A stretch of DNA of 64,000 nt from Rhododendron vialii (Eukaryota > Streptophyta > Magnoliopsida > Ericales > Ericaceae), in contig NC_080569.1 of NCBI RefSeq assembly GCF_030253575.1, positions 11,353,001-11,417,000 on the forward strand, written 5' to 3'. A program made the position numbers and the translations under genes. Of the stretch, positions 34,146-45,679 are shown one piece after another. Every line of letters starts with the position of its first letter. Position 1 is the first letter of the stretch. The notes under the pieces are model-generated. The model was not told the DNA's origin. It searched no databases and worked only from the letters and a program-made list of their open reading frames with translations.

Positions 34146-35661
34146 GGATAGGATGCCTACATTTCTTACGGAGAGAATTCATGGTGGGATATCACTCATA
34201 TCTAATTAAGGCTGCGTTTATTTCAATGTAAAATATTTTACAAAAAAAAATTTACTCGTAAAATAAGTTATGTAAAATTATTTTTTGGTGTTTGGCTTTT
34301 GTCATTCCTTTGTTTGTTAACGCTACTACCTTGCAAGTGTATTTTTGATGCTGCAAGTGTATTTTTGCATCAAGAATACATTTGCAATGAATGATGTTAA
34401 CAAAAAAGAAAGTGACAAAATCTAATAGCCTAAAAAAAATTTGAAAACTGAGTGAAAATAAGTTGTGGGGCCTGTGCTTGAATTGGAGGGGGTTGGTGTA
34501 ACGACCCTGATTTTTGGTAAATAAAAATTTCGTTAAATATTTAAATTTTATTTTAATTACTTGGATTTGCTACTAAAAATTTCTTTTTAATTTTAATAAT
34601 CCGTCATAATTAGATTTGAGACTTATAAAATTATATCTTTCACGCCGAGCAATCTAGTCATTTTCTAAAAACAAGTATGCTTATAAAAGCACTTGTATAT
34701 TTTCGTAACGAGTTAGATAAAATCTTTAAATTATATTTCTTGGCTAGAAATCCTACTTGGCGAGTAAGGTTAGTTTCCAACCGACTTGTTGGACAAACCA
34801 AACTACCATTTCTCCTAGTTACAGTTTCCTAACCCTAGATGGACCTTTTTGACCGTCTTTGAGCCTTATGAAACCCTCCGAACCCTATTGAACCATTAGA
34901 CTATAGGAGTAATCATTTTATTCCTATGTTTAGTCATTTCACTTTACCTAGCATCATTACTTACCCTACCTATTGGATAATAAAGGCAAGGGAAAACTTT
35001 AACCTTTGGTCCATAAATGTTAGGGAAAATATTATCCTTTGGACAATAGATTCTCATGACTAGTCATATCAAATTATTACCAATATTCCTTTACCCATTG
35101 GTCCATAATTGCTAGGGAAATTTTTGACCATTGGTCATTGATTATTAAGTTGCCAATGAAGCCTTGATTTGACAATACAAAATCATGGGCTAAGGAATCT
35201 CATCATTTTGCTTCCAAGGGAAGCAAGGCTAGCCATGCATGCATGCACACCTATGTCCTAAGCCTAACTATCATAGGTTTTACTTTCCTAGATGAATATA
35301 TACATGTACTTATATATATATATATACCTAGGAGAGAGAGAGAGAGAGAGAGGCCGGATGGAGAGAGTGGGGTGGAGTGTGTGCATGAGTTTTGATTACT
35401 TACACAAGCAACATTTATAGCCTTAAGCCTATTTTTTTTTTGACTACATGCCAACCCATTCTAGTCTTCCAAAGTACAAAGCTAGGCCATGATTATATTC
35501 TTTCTTGCAAGAAACCTCCCCATAGATTTGACAAGCCAAAAACCCTTCATGATTGTCTAGGATTTGGCTTAAAGAAGAAATGACAAGTGAATGAAGGCTA
35601 GGATTTGTTTTGAGTCTTGAAATGACAAGACTATGGAGCAAAGTCCATGGGAGAAAGGAGA

Positions 35662-35663
<2 letters not shown>

Positions 35664-35694
<31 letters not shown>
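35664..35694 (+). repeat. poly(G) homopolymer, 31 bases
   Basis: An uninterrupted run of 31 G inside the solo LTR, preceded by a GA-rich stretch. It lies about 40 bp upstream of the LTR TATA box. Confidence 0.95.
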
Positions 35695-35730
35695 CGGCCA
35701 TAGAGGAAGAAGGAAGAGCCCAAGTTTTGG

Positions 35731-35740
35731 CTATAAATAG
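35731..35740 (+). promoter_or_regulatory. LTR TATA box
   Basis: CTATAAATAG, a consensus plant TATA box, followed by a pyrimidine-rich CACCATCACTTC stretch suited to transcription start. It sits centrally in the LTR as expected for the U3/R border. Confidence 0.6.
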
Positions 35741-36995
35741 CACCCCATGCCTTCCATTCAACTCACACCATCACTTCTTGCTCTCACTTCTCTCTAGAAA
35801 CCATTTCTGTTTTTTTCAGGCAGCCTACTGCCCTTTGAAAATCTCCATTTTTCTCCTGCTTAAAGTAGTTTTTAGAACCAACTCCCTTCGAGAAAGTTGT
35901 AGAACACTTCGAAACCTTCAAGTTAGACCCAAGAACCATCCAAATCGGTGAAGAAATGACAAAGATATTGGCATCCGAAGTTCAGTAAAAATCTCGGATT
36001 CCTATTTCCAGACAGCATACTGTCTTCTCCTTTCTCACCATTTTTCTCCTGCCTAAAGTAGTTTCTAGGATCAACTTCCTTCACAAAAGTCGTAGAGCAC
36101 TTCGAGAGCTTCAACTTCGACCCAAGAACGATCGTATTCGGCCAAATATTGACCAAGTTACTGCCATCCAAAGTTCGGTCCAGATTTGCAAGTTTCACCG
36201 CCGTAGAAAATCTTTCAACTAGCTTATTCGGCCCCGACTAAGTTTCGGATCAAGGTAGATTAATCTCTACTCATTTTCCCTAGTATAACTTTAGTTATTT
36301 TTGTTTATGATAAGGCAAGTTAAAGTATTAGGAATAATTAGCAAGCTCGTTTTACAAAATCTTGAAATGACATTACGATCATGTAGATTTTCTCTACTCA
36401 CTTCCCTAAGTATAAGTATAACCCCTTGTTCCCTAAACTCTACGTATAGAATCGTACGTTAGATAGTAGAATGTTATTGATTCAAAGTATCAATATCCTT
36501 ATTGTTTTTCTTAAGTAGATAAGGTTATCTATTGTTTAGTTTCAAGTAGATAAGGTTATCTATCGTTTAAAATGCAGGATTGTCAATAAGTTTATCTCAC
36601 TAATGGAGGTATGAGCATGTTAGATAAATGACTTTGTCTTAAATAAACATATGTTGTATTGAATTTCTCAAAAAGAAAGAAAGAACGATTTTCGAAAGAT
36701 AGAATTTGACACTTGAATAGAAGAAATCGTATTTTGATATTTAAGATGGTTTTGAGCATGAGTAACAATATAGAATTGGATGATCTTGTTAGATCACAAT
36801 GAATGATTTATGGTTGCGTATGTGAAAAGTCCTACCGCGGAGTCTATGCATGAAAACGTGACACGGAAATCAAAAAAGTTAGAAACATGACACCTAGGGT
36901 GTGGTTAACGAAAAGGCGTGTTTTGAAAAGGTGAAATGTTTTGGAAACCGCAATGTGGCCGGACATGGTAGCCCGTTGTGTGGTGTGTGTTTTGT

Positions 36996-37297
36996 GTGCC
37001 AATGGGAACCCGGTGCGGCGGAACCATTGTGAGGATACTCGGGAGACCAGAACGGCGGAACCGAGGTTGGGTGTGTGGCTTGGTTATCCGCGTTACGGAG
37101 CCAATGCAATTGCGTGCCAATGGGAACCCGGTGCGGCGGAACCATTGTGAGGATACTCGGGAGACCGAAACGGCGGAACCGAGGTTGGGTGTGTAGCTTG
37201 GTTATCCGCGGTACGGAGCCAATGCAAATGATTTTGAAAGGTTGGGTGTGTAGCTTGGTTATCCGCGGTACGGAGCCAATACAAATGATTTTGAAAG
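36996..37297 (+). repeat. compound minisatellite in the LTR (118-bp and 57-bp units)
   Basis: Two 118-bp units start at 36996 and 37114 (GTGCCAATGGGAACCCGGTG...). The end of the second overlaps two 57-bp units starting at 37184 and 37241 (GTTGGGTGTGTAGCTTGGTT...TTTTGAAAG). Copies differ at only a few positions. Confidence 0.9.
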
Positions 37298-37797
37298 GTT
37301 GAAATGTTGACACGGTCTACGATGAGTCGCGTAGGAGAAACACGAAAATCTTGGACACCAACGATAGATGATTAACGAATGTGGATGTGTCATTGTTAGC
37401 TGTATATACATGTATCATGTGGAAATCGATGATTGTATAACCTGTTGTTTGTAAGTTATGGGTTAGCGGGTATGAGTTTGTTCTATTGAGCGTTGTAGCT
37501 CACGGTGTTACCTTTTGGTGACTCTGACATATTATATCGGTGGCGACGCTGGTATAATGTGTCAGACTCCTTAGATGAACAGGATAAGATGTACACCGTA
37601 AAAGCTTTTGGAGCAGAGGAGCTTGCTAGGATGGAAGAGCAAGCAGAGTAGTGTTAGGAACCCTAGTTTCCTTTCTTGATTGAATAAATGTATCCTTTCC
37701 TTATGATGTATTTATGATGTAATAATGAGCCAGACTCTCTTTATTATATAATAAATGCCTCATTTAACGTACTCAAAATTGGGGGCGTTACAGTTGG

Positions 37798-38850
37798 GGG
37801 AGGGGCTGCCGCCCCCCTCCTCTCCCGCCTTCCTCCTCCCCCCCCCACTAATCTCCCCCCTCCTTTCTCTTTCCTCTCTGTTTCCATTACTCCGGTTCAG
37901 CTTTCTAGTTGTCGAGTCCGATGGGGACTCCAGCCATGGCGGTGGGTCTTTTCGTTCCATCCTCGTGGTGGAAGCAGATCTGGCAGCTAGTGGTTGACGG
38001 AGGAGTTCAATAAGGTGAGGTTTGTGGAGTTAGGTTTTCCGGCGGTCCTCCGTCTCTTCTACCGGCTGGTTTCCCAGTCCGGTTGTGTACCGATTCGGGT
38101 CTCCCCCGCATCTGGTGTGGCTGTGGTGGTGGGTAAATAATCTCTTTGTGTGAATAATTTTAGTTAGGGTTTGGGTGGTCCAGCTGGAGTAGAGGGTTGC
38201 GGTGGTTCGGCAGCAATTGTGGATGGGTATTGGGGTTTCTCCCAGCAGCGGCAGTGGTGGTGGCTATGTTGGGGTTTTCCGAGATCTGTTTTGGTTTGTT
38301 TAGTTGGCTGTTTCCCTTTGTTTTGGTTGGTGGTCAATAGCAGGTCCAGAGCGAGAGGAAGTAATTGGTCTTTGGCCGCTGTGGGCGTGTTGGGCCTGCC
38401 GGAGTTCTTCACCGGCGTTGTCTCGGCCTTCACACCCGAAGCCTTGCGTGACAGCGGAGATTTGCCTCGGATCCTCCCCAGAGGACTCCATAGCTCTGGA
38501 TTGGGTTTCCCGGTCCAGTTCCGGCCGACGGCCCTTGAGGCATGTCCTTGGGAGCAGATATTTGTTTTCGCTTGTATTCTGTTGTTGTGTGATTACATTT
38601 GTGCTTAATGTTTACTGGTTTGTGCTAGGATCCCGTTTTGGTATCTCTCTGCCTAGTCCCGGACGGGATTCTTAGGCCGACACTTGTGCCGGGTGCTTTT
38701 GCAGGGTGTCCTTGAGTCTGTAGCCTATTGTGCTTAATGTAGTACTCGTGTCTCGGATTAAGTTGTTTGGTGCACTCCTGTTATTGCAATGTAATCTTTG
38801 CCTTCGGGTATGATTTAATGAATTGACTGATTTCAAAAAACAAAAAAAAA
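37798..38850 (+). mobile_element. probable LINE-derived non-coding segment with poly(A)-like tail
   Basis: A GC-richer stretch ends TTATTGCAATGTAATCTTTG, CCTTCGGGTATGATTTAATG and an A-rich tail (about 38835-38850), the layout of a plant LINE 3' end. No ORF2 motif was found. The solo LTR sits at its left edge. Assignment is tentative. Confidence 0.4.
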
Positions 38851-38976
38851 ATTGGAATCAGCACTCAACAGTCAACACCCACGATGGAATACATTTGGTA
38901 CTGTCCATGGAAAAACACGGAGATGTGGGAATTGAGACTTCGGTGGCGGATAAAAAAAAAAGTACTCGTAAGACTT

Positions 38977-39373
38977 TGGCTCAGTTTGTTTGGGGTAAAA
39001 TATTTTATTTATTTTTTGGTATTTGGTTGTATAAAAAATAATAACAATATTTTGTATTTAAAATATTTTTTATTAATTGGATGAAAATAATTTATCCTTA
39101 AATTTTTTGTAAGTTATTTTTCGAAACGAACTCATTTTTTTCTACTTCAATTCTCACTGCTCAATTTATTCATTTGAATGTAAATCCTAACTCACGTTCA
39201 ATTCTTTCCTCTCTCTCTCCTGAATTGAATTCCACCGCTAAGTCTTCTTTCTCTATACTATTTTATCGATTTTTGAAAATATTACTATTATTCATGTGTC
39301 AACCAAACATTAAAAAATAAAATTTTAAAATTTATTTTCTAAAAAACTATTTTACATCGAAGCAAATGGAGCC
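38977..39373. mobile_element. foldback MITE, PIF/Tourist-like ends
   Basis: GGCTCAGTTTGTTTGGGGTA followed by AAATATTTTATTT on the left is mirrored by AAACTATTTTACATCGAAGC and AAATGGAGCC on the right. The flanking trinucleotides do not match perfectly, so the superfamily is uncertain. Confidence 0.55.
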
Positions 39374-39487
39374 TTTGATAAAGTTAATTTATGCCATTTT
39401 TTGTAAAATCTTTTATGAGAGAATATTTTACTCCAATATTGTGCATCCAAACAAGAGAAATCGGGAAATTAATCTTGCCAAAAATAC

Positions 39488-39717
39488 GAGAAATTTTTCA
39501 GTGCCGGGTGGGCACGGGACACATGGTGCCCGTGCCAATCTCGGCCGTCCAATGAAGTGTTGGACGGCTCAGATCTGTTTGGCAATTTTAAAGGGTGAAA
39601 TGACTAAAATACCCCTCTGCAGTCGAACAGATCTGAACCATCCAACACTTCATTGGACGGCCAAGATTGGGCAAGGGCACCACGTGTCCCGTGCCCACCC
39701 GGCACTGAAATTTTTTT
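39488..39717. mobile_element. Mutator-like MITE with 10-bp target duplication
   Basis: Nearly the whole element is an inverted repeat: TTTCAGTGCCGGGTGGGCAC at both ends, then GGGACACATGGTGCCC/GGGACACGTGGTGCCC and GGCCGTCCAATGAAGTGTTG in each arm. It is flanked by the perfect direct repeat CCAAAAATAC (39478-39487 and 39718-39727). A 9-10 bp duplication points to the Mutator superfamily. Confidence 0.88.
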
Positions 39718-39727
39718 CCAAAAATAC

Positions 39728-41041
39728 AAAGTACGTAGTACAGTACTATTTTACATGACAAACGGGGGTTCGGCTCCTGTCCAGTGTGTTATTATCCATT
39801 TTGGTCCATTTGATGGTTGAGATCAACTCTACCAAAATTAAAGCTCTAGATCTTGCCATGTCAAGCCCCTCATTTTGTTGCTCTCTAAAGAAACGGAAGA
39901 TCCTAAAACGGAAGTCTTGACGTTAACTCTGCAAAATCCAAAAGAAAAAAACTCCACTCAAGCACGTGTCTTCTCATATAGGAGTACTTTCATGGCACTG
40001 ACTCATTTTAATTTAAAAGTCCAGCCAAACTAATATTCTGGGTTCTTGAAATTCTTTATTTTGTTTGTTTTGCTCATTTTATTTGAATTTTTGTTAGATT
40101 TGCATGATTTTTTTGGATTAATTATTTGTCTCGAGAGTCTAAAAAGTACTCTCTACATTCCTAAATGAGAGTCTATTTTCGACACACGAGATGCTCAAAA
40201 AATCGTTTGTATCTCACAGTTTGTGATATTTTAAATTTTGGGCTTTTGTTCTTATTCAAACAAAATTTCGCGTTTGTTAGTTTTGAGCATAACTTTTGTG
40301 GTTTTCCGATTCGTCTCGTCAAAGCAAATTAGAAAAGTGAAAAATTATGACGTCTACCCAAAAGGCTCAAAAGCAGGTTTTTTAGACTTTATCTTGGATA
40401 TCTCAAAAAAAAATTTGGGTAAAAATTATAATTTTTTACTTTTTTGTTCGTCTTGACGAGATGAATTAGAAAAGTAAAAAAGTTTGTCGCAAAACTAGCA
40501 AACGCCAAAAAAACTTGAATAAGGACAAAAAAGAAAAAAAAATCCAAAAATCTCTTGGCGGAACGCTACTCTAACCAATTTCCCCCATATGAATCCAAAA
40601 ATAATACTTACCGATATTTGTTGGAAGTGATTTTTTACAGGACCCCAAAAATTTTTTTTTAAAATTTTATAAATAATTTTTTGAATTTTTGTAAGACCCA
40701 AAGTGAACCACACATAAAATGTAATGTAACGTGTAAAAAGATAGACATATCTTTTCTGTTGCATTAATGAGGGCCAGACTCGATCAGTTCCATGTAAACG
40801 TAAGAATTGAGAAAACACGTGGATTGAGTAAAGTTTTGTTTGGATTTTGCAGTTAGCTTGTCAAAACTTCCGTTAGGATTTTCCGTTTCTTTAGAAGCAA
40901 CAAAATGGAGGGGTTTGACATGGCAAGATCTGGAACTTTGATTTTGTTAGAGTTAATCTCAGCCGTCAAATGGACCACAATGGATAATACTACACTGGAC
41001 TGGAGCCGAACCCGACAAACGGAGCCTAGATTCCACCAGAA
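39728..41041. other. FUC1 upstream region with foldback debris
   Basis: 40180-40560 contains inverted blocks related to the foldback family at 28.46 kb. The segments CAATGGATAATA/TATTATCCATTTTGG and TTTAGAGTTAATCTC also recur in inverse order at 39790-39930 and 40860-41000 (for example AAATGGACCACAATGGATAA against TTATCCATTTTGGTCCATTT), so about 1.2 kb before FUC1 may be bracketed by an inverted repeat of one large element. Confidence 0.45.
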
Positions 41042-41206
41042 ATGATGACGACACAAGACCGTTCACTGTTGGTCAAATTTACTGAGATCCAAAGCATCAA
41101 CACCTCTGGCTATGAAGAACAAGAACACCCCTCCCCCCCTCTCTCTCTCCCTCTCTCTCAATCACTCTTGCGTCCACGGGAGAGACCAGAGTATCATAAA
41201 CCCACC

Positions 41207-44200
41207 ATGATCACCGTCACCTCCACAATTCCAAATCACAAACCCACCTCCAAACTCACCTACCCTATTCCCCTCCACACCTCCTTCCTCCTCCTCCTCC
41301 TCCTCTTCTCTCTCCCACCTTCTCTCTCCAAAACCCCACCCCCACTCCCACTCCTCCCCATCCCCAGCTCCCACCAACTCCAATGGCAACTCTCCGACAC
41401 CGCCCTCTTCCTCCACTTCGGCCCCAACACCTTCACCGACTCCGAGTGGGGCTCCGGCCGCGCCCCGCCGTCCGTCTTCAACCCCTCCGCCCTAAACGCC
41501 GCCCAATGGGTCAAAATCGCCAAAGACAACGGCTTTTCCCGCGTGATTCTAACCGCGAAACACCACGACGGGTTCTGCCTGTGGCCCTCGGATTACACGA
41601 ACTACTCTGTCAAGTCTAGCCCTTGGAGAAACGGGGGCGGGGACGTTGTGGGGGAATTGGCTGCGGCTGCTGAAAGGGAAGGGGTTCAGTTGGGGATTTA
41701 TCTGTCGCCGTGGGATCGGCACGAGTCGACGTATGGGAAGACGCTTGAGTACAATGAGTATTATTTGGGGCAGATGAGCGAGTTGCTCACGAGGTATAAA
41801 GATGTTGATTTTGGGTTTGTTGTGGTGTTGTTTGGTGTATGTGAAATGGGTATGTTTTGTTTCTGTTGTGGTGTTGTTTGGTGTATGTGAAATGGGTATG
41901 ATTTGTTTGTTCAGTTCTGATTTGTCTATTGTGGGTTGTTTGAATTTTGTGAGCAATTTGTAGCATTTTTTCTGTGGATGACTTCGAGGTTTTTGGGTAT
42001 TTAACTTCTTTATGCAAATTGGGTTTGAAATGTTTATGAGTAAGTTTTGAAGCTCGGGTTAGTTTGTTGAGTACTGGTTTGTGTAGTTTATGATTGATAA
42101 GCTATTTTCTCAATGGGTTTTTCGATCATGTGAGAAAGTGTGGAAATTTCTTGAGGTGTTTATAAAGTTACGGGTTTTGGTTAACTTGTGTTGATTCAAG
42201 CTGATTGATTGTGTTTTCAAAAGAAAAAGCTCTTCCTTCCATGGCTAACATGAATTGTCTCATTTGGACCTCTGGATAATTTTTGAACCTATGTTACTTG
42301 GAACGCGGATCGTTCCGCGTACCGGAACGGGAACGGGAATGCAATACGCCACATGCTTAATTTGTGGTACGGTAGGGGTAGGCTTCTATAGATAACAAAA
42401 CTAGAACTTACTCTTCCAAGCGATAAACGTCAAGTGAAACTAAATATTGGTTGTCAAATTATTCATACAAAACACATTTCTAGCAACTTAATGGCTGGAA
42501 TTTTTACAATTTATCCCACCGAAATTCCATTCTCTCTCTATTTTGACCATACTAAGTTGACATTTTGGGGAAAACTAAGGGGATCGCTAGATTTACTGTT
42601 TTGGAACGGTAATGCACCATGTTTCGGAACATTTGTACCAAAACGTAATTCGCTAGGGTAGTAGCGTTTTCTGGTAACAACTTTTTACAAATGGGATAGA
42701 CACAAAAGCTTCTATTAAAAACATCTGAAACCTAAGAGCATAATTTGAACATCTTAACCTAAGAGAAAAATGTTCATGAAGTCGTCAAGTCACTTGAATT
42801 GTGGTATAATTGCAGCTATGCCCACAATTCTCAGCATTGGTCTTGGTGGATTCATATCTGGCAATGCCATATAAATGGTACAATGGAATGGACCATTGAG
42901 TTTTCTTGAGATAGTCGTATGCATCCTAACCAATTTTCATTCCTTGATGGTAGTCAGATAGGTCATTTCATTCATAGCTCTTCCTTCATGGTTACTAGAA
43001 TTGCCTTGCTTCTTTTCATGCATAAATTTCCTTAGGAACAAAAGTAGTGAATTGAGGTAAGTTGTTTTTTAAGGTTTATTTCTGTGTTTGGAAACCGGAA
43101 CAGATATGGCGTGATAAGAGAGGTATGGTTGGATGGTGCGAAAGGGGAGGGAGAGAAGGACATGGAATATTTCTTTGATGATTGGTTTAGTTTCATTCAT
43201 CAACTCCAGCCACAGGCTGTCATTTTCTCTGATGCTGGTCCAGATGTCAGGTGGGTTGGAGATGAGTCCGGTACAGCCGCAACCACTTGCTGGTCCGTTT
43301 TCAACACGAGTGCTGCTAAAATTGGCGACACCGATACCAAGTGAGTCTTCTTTTTTATTTTTAGGACAAAAGATGATGTGTATATTCAGTTCTAGTACTC
43401 AGAAAGCTTAGTTTGATGGATAAGTAACTAAACTTTTGTCTCCTACCCAAAAGATACAAATTCTGTTTCTTGTAGTCCTGTGTACGCATCATTGCTGCCT
43501 AAACTTCCATCCCTTTCGGAAAATTATGCCAAGTATAGCACCCCTTTTCAGGCTACAACACCATTATCCTGGTTTTGCGCATTTCCGTTCCCTTAGTGTA
43601 GTTTGGATTTCAAACTCCAAGTCAACCAATCACTTGATCAATTATGTTAACAATACATCAGCTTATGTATTATGTATCCTCATTCTTTTTATTGGTAGGT
43701 AAAATAATCTATTGAGAAGAAACAAGATATGTATAAACAAAAGGGGTAAGCCCTAAACCACCCAAACAAGAAGCCTTACATCCACAACAAGTGCAATTAC
43801 CTGAGTAGCTACATCAAAAGAGCTGATTCTAGCTCTAACATCTTCTGCAATCAGCTTGAGTATGATTTTCACATCATATTTCTTGCAATCACCACCATGA
43901 TTAATGATCTCAGCAATGCTTTTAGAGGCTTTCCCAGATTTCGTACCTTCTTTCTTCAAAAGTCTTGTACATAAGGGCCTATAGTATTCCAGTTATCAAT
44001 CCAAGTTTCATCACAGTCATCCATTTTGTATGTAGTCAGAGGTTGCCCAACCAATCTTAGCTTCAGTAGTTTTCTAATAGTCCAATAGCACTCTGCTGGA
44101 AAATTTAGGGAATCTGCTGGAACATTCATTTCCCTAAATTCCGGTTTTATCATGCATGTATGCACCCATTTAGAGCTTAAAGGTTCTTAACAGAGTGAAT

Positions 44201-45428
44201 TTGTTCCACGCCTCCCTTTGTAATTTGTGGTGTATTTTGGAGGGAAATAATTTGTAGGGGGGAAAGAATGCTCCATTGCCGTGCTGAAAGGAAGGACATT
44301 TCTTCCTCCCACCACCACCACCTATCTTTTTTGGCTTAAAAGACGAAGGATTTCCTCTTTTCTTTGGCCTCTTCTGGGTGTTTGGGGTAATTAAATATCC
44401 ATGTAGATATCCAAGGGATTGGTATACTTATGTTTCATGTGGGACTCTGAAAAACCACTTATGTTCAACAAAAACTAATGTTTCTCCACATTGAACACCA
44501 ATGTTCCATACTTCCATCTGTTTCCCGAAATAATTAAGAAAATTGAAGAACAAAGTGTTTCGAACCCAAATCCTTATTATCCATCTTTTCCTCTCTGATT
44601 ATTCATTCTGGGTACTCGACAGTGGAACTAGGCCCTCACATTGCCACCATTTATATATACCACAGGTACTCACAAGGAGGAGATCCATTTGGCCACGACT
44701 GGGTCCCTGCTGAGTGTGATGTCTCCATCAGACCCGGTTGGTTTTGGCACGCATCAGAAGTTCCGAAATCAGCGGTAACTCTCCTTGACATGTACTACAA
44801 ATCAGTTGGCAGAAACTGCCTCTTCTTACTAAACGTACCACCTAATTCTTCTGGTCTCATATCCGATGAAGATGTAAAAGTACTTCAAGAATTCAACAAA
44901 CTTCGGACATCCATCTTTTCCAATAACTTAGCCAAGAATTCCTCCATTTCAGCAAGCAGTACAAGGCAAGGGATAATTGATTCTTGGTTCGACTCCATGA
45001 ATGTTCTTGAAGAAGGAATCTACTCTTACTGGGCTCCAGAGGAAAATCGAACAGGTTGGATTTTGTATTTGGATTTTCAGGAGTCAGTCACTTTCAATGT
45101 TTTGCAAGTTCAAGAGCCCATTCAAATGGGACAAAGGGTTTTCTGGTTTCACCTTGATGCTTTGAATGAGAGAGGAATATGGAAGAAAGTGATTAACGGC
45201 ACAACGGTGGGGTACAGGAGACTGTTGCGATTTCCGACAGTGGTTTCTGACCGATTGAGGTTTGTTATTGATGGGTCTCGAGCGGACCCACTTATTTCTT
45301 ATTTGGGAATTCATTTGGATTCAGTCTCCGGTTTGAATTTATCTGGGAATAGCACTGCGTCATACTTCAATGGAAGTCAAGTTCTACGGCAAATTACGAC
45401 CAACCATTCTCGAATTGGTTCAATGTAG
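41207..45428 (+). CDS. FUC1: alpha-L-fucosidase, glycoside hydrolase family 29
   Basis: A secreted or apoplastic exoglycosidase; the Arabidopsis relative AtFUC1 removes alpha-1,3/1,4-linked fucose from N-glycan structures. Exons 41207-41793, 43104-43340 and 44666-45428 join in frame to 528 aa, with GT-AG introns. A hydrophobic run (about residues 26-36, SFLLLLLLFSL) serves as signal peptide. GH29 motifs follow: LFLHFGPNTFTDSEWG, VILTAKHHDGFCLWPSDYT, GIYLSPWDRHE, and REVWLDGAKGEGEKDMEYFF, where D206 of WLDG is the expected nucleophile; IFSDAGPDVRWVGDE and RPGWFWHASE close the catalytic domain. The C-terminal part is a beta-rich domain ending LISYLGIHLDS. Several N-glycosylation sequons are present. 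An in-frame ATG at 41042 would add 55 residues before the signal peptide and is less likely. Identification is firm. Confidence 0.96.
41813..41912 (+). repeat. two-copy tandem repeat at the start of FUC1 intron 1
   Basis: TTGTTGTGGTGTTGTTTGGT followed by GTATGTGAAATGGGTATG occurs twice back to back just after the first splice donor. Confidence 0.85.
42296..42680. repeat. degenerate GGAACG-rich insertion in FUC1 intron 1
   Basis: TTGGAACGCGGATCGTTCCG and ACCGGAACGGGAACGGGAAT on the left and TTTTGGAACGGTAATGCACC, TTTCGGAACA on the right flank an AT-rich centre, and TGTTACTTGG/TGGTAACA sit outside. It looks like a decayed non-autonomous element; not classified. Confidence 0.35.
43700..44170 (-). 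pseudogene. LINE ORF2 fragment in FUC1 intron 2
   Basis: On the minus strand the segment reads CYWTIRKLLKLRLVGQPLTT then YKMDDCDETWIDNWNTIGPY, the conserved SWTWRKLLKLR...F.W.DNWHP.GP region after the reverse transcriptase, followed by LKLIAEDVRARISSF, the terminal part of the same protein type. The pieces are in different frames and most of ORF2 is missing. Confidence 0.65.
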
Positions 45429-45679
45429 TTAGTTCTTCAAAATAAACCTACATTTTTTTGTTTTTATAAAAAATTTAATCAACCTACGTTTAAAAGCATG
45501 GTCTTTGGACTAGCTTCCTCCCCATTTTTTGGGAGCATGTTGTATGTAATCGTTAATTCTCTTATTTTCATGACTTAAACACCTTTCCGGTCCTCCGGAT
45601 TCATTATTCATGAACTCCTTTTCAAGGAACAGTAGGTTTTCTGTAATTGTCGATAGCCTTATGGATGCTAACTTGTGTT
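45429..45679. other. FUC1 3' flank
   Basis: AAATAAACC just after the stop (about 45440) may be part of the 3' UTR. Nothing else was seen. Confidence 0.4.

Larger units (their letters stand above)
34497..37792 (+). mobile_element. solo LTR, probable Ty3/Gypsy, 3.3 kb
   Basis: The segment starts TGTAACGACCCTGATTTTTGG-like (first bases TGTAACGACCC) and ends GGGGGCGTTACA, so it has the TG...CA ends with an inverted TGTAACG/CGTTACA. It is flanked by a perfect 5-bp direct repeat GTTGG (34492-34496 and 37793-37797). No primer-binding site, gag or pol follows, so it is a solo LTR left after recombination. TGTAACR ends with LTRs above 3 kb are common in Gypsy chromoviruses of the Tekay/Del type; that assignment is by analogy. 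It holds a TATA box, a poly(G) run and a minisatellite. Confidence 0.88.

Noticed and set aside
35444..35761. Minus-strand frame with a Pro run
   Set aside because: The Pro run is only the translation of the poly(G) homopolymer inside the solo LTR; there is no domain.
36894..37313. Repetitive open frames on both strands
   Set aside because: They follow the 118/57-bp minisatellite units; stop-free reading comes from repeat composition.
41042..41206. Upstream ATG as the FUC1 start
   Set aside because: It would bury the signal peptide 80 residues inside the protein; the ATG at 41207 places it normally.
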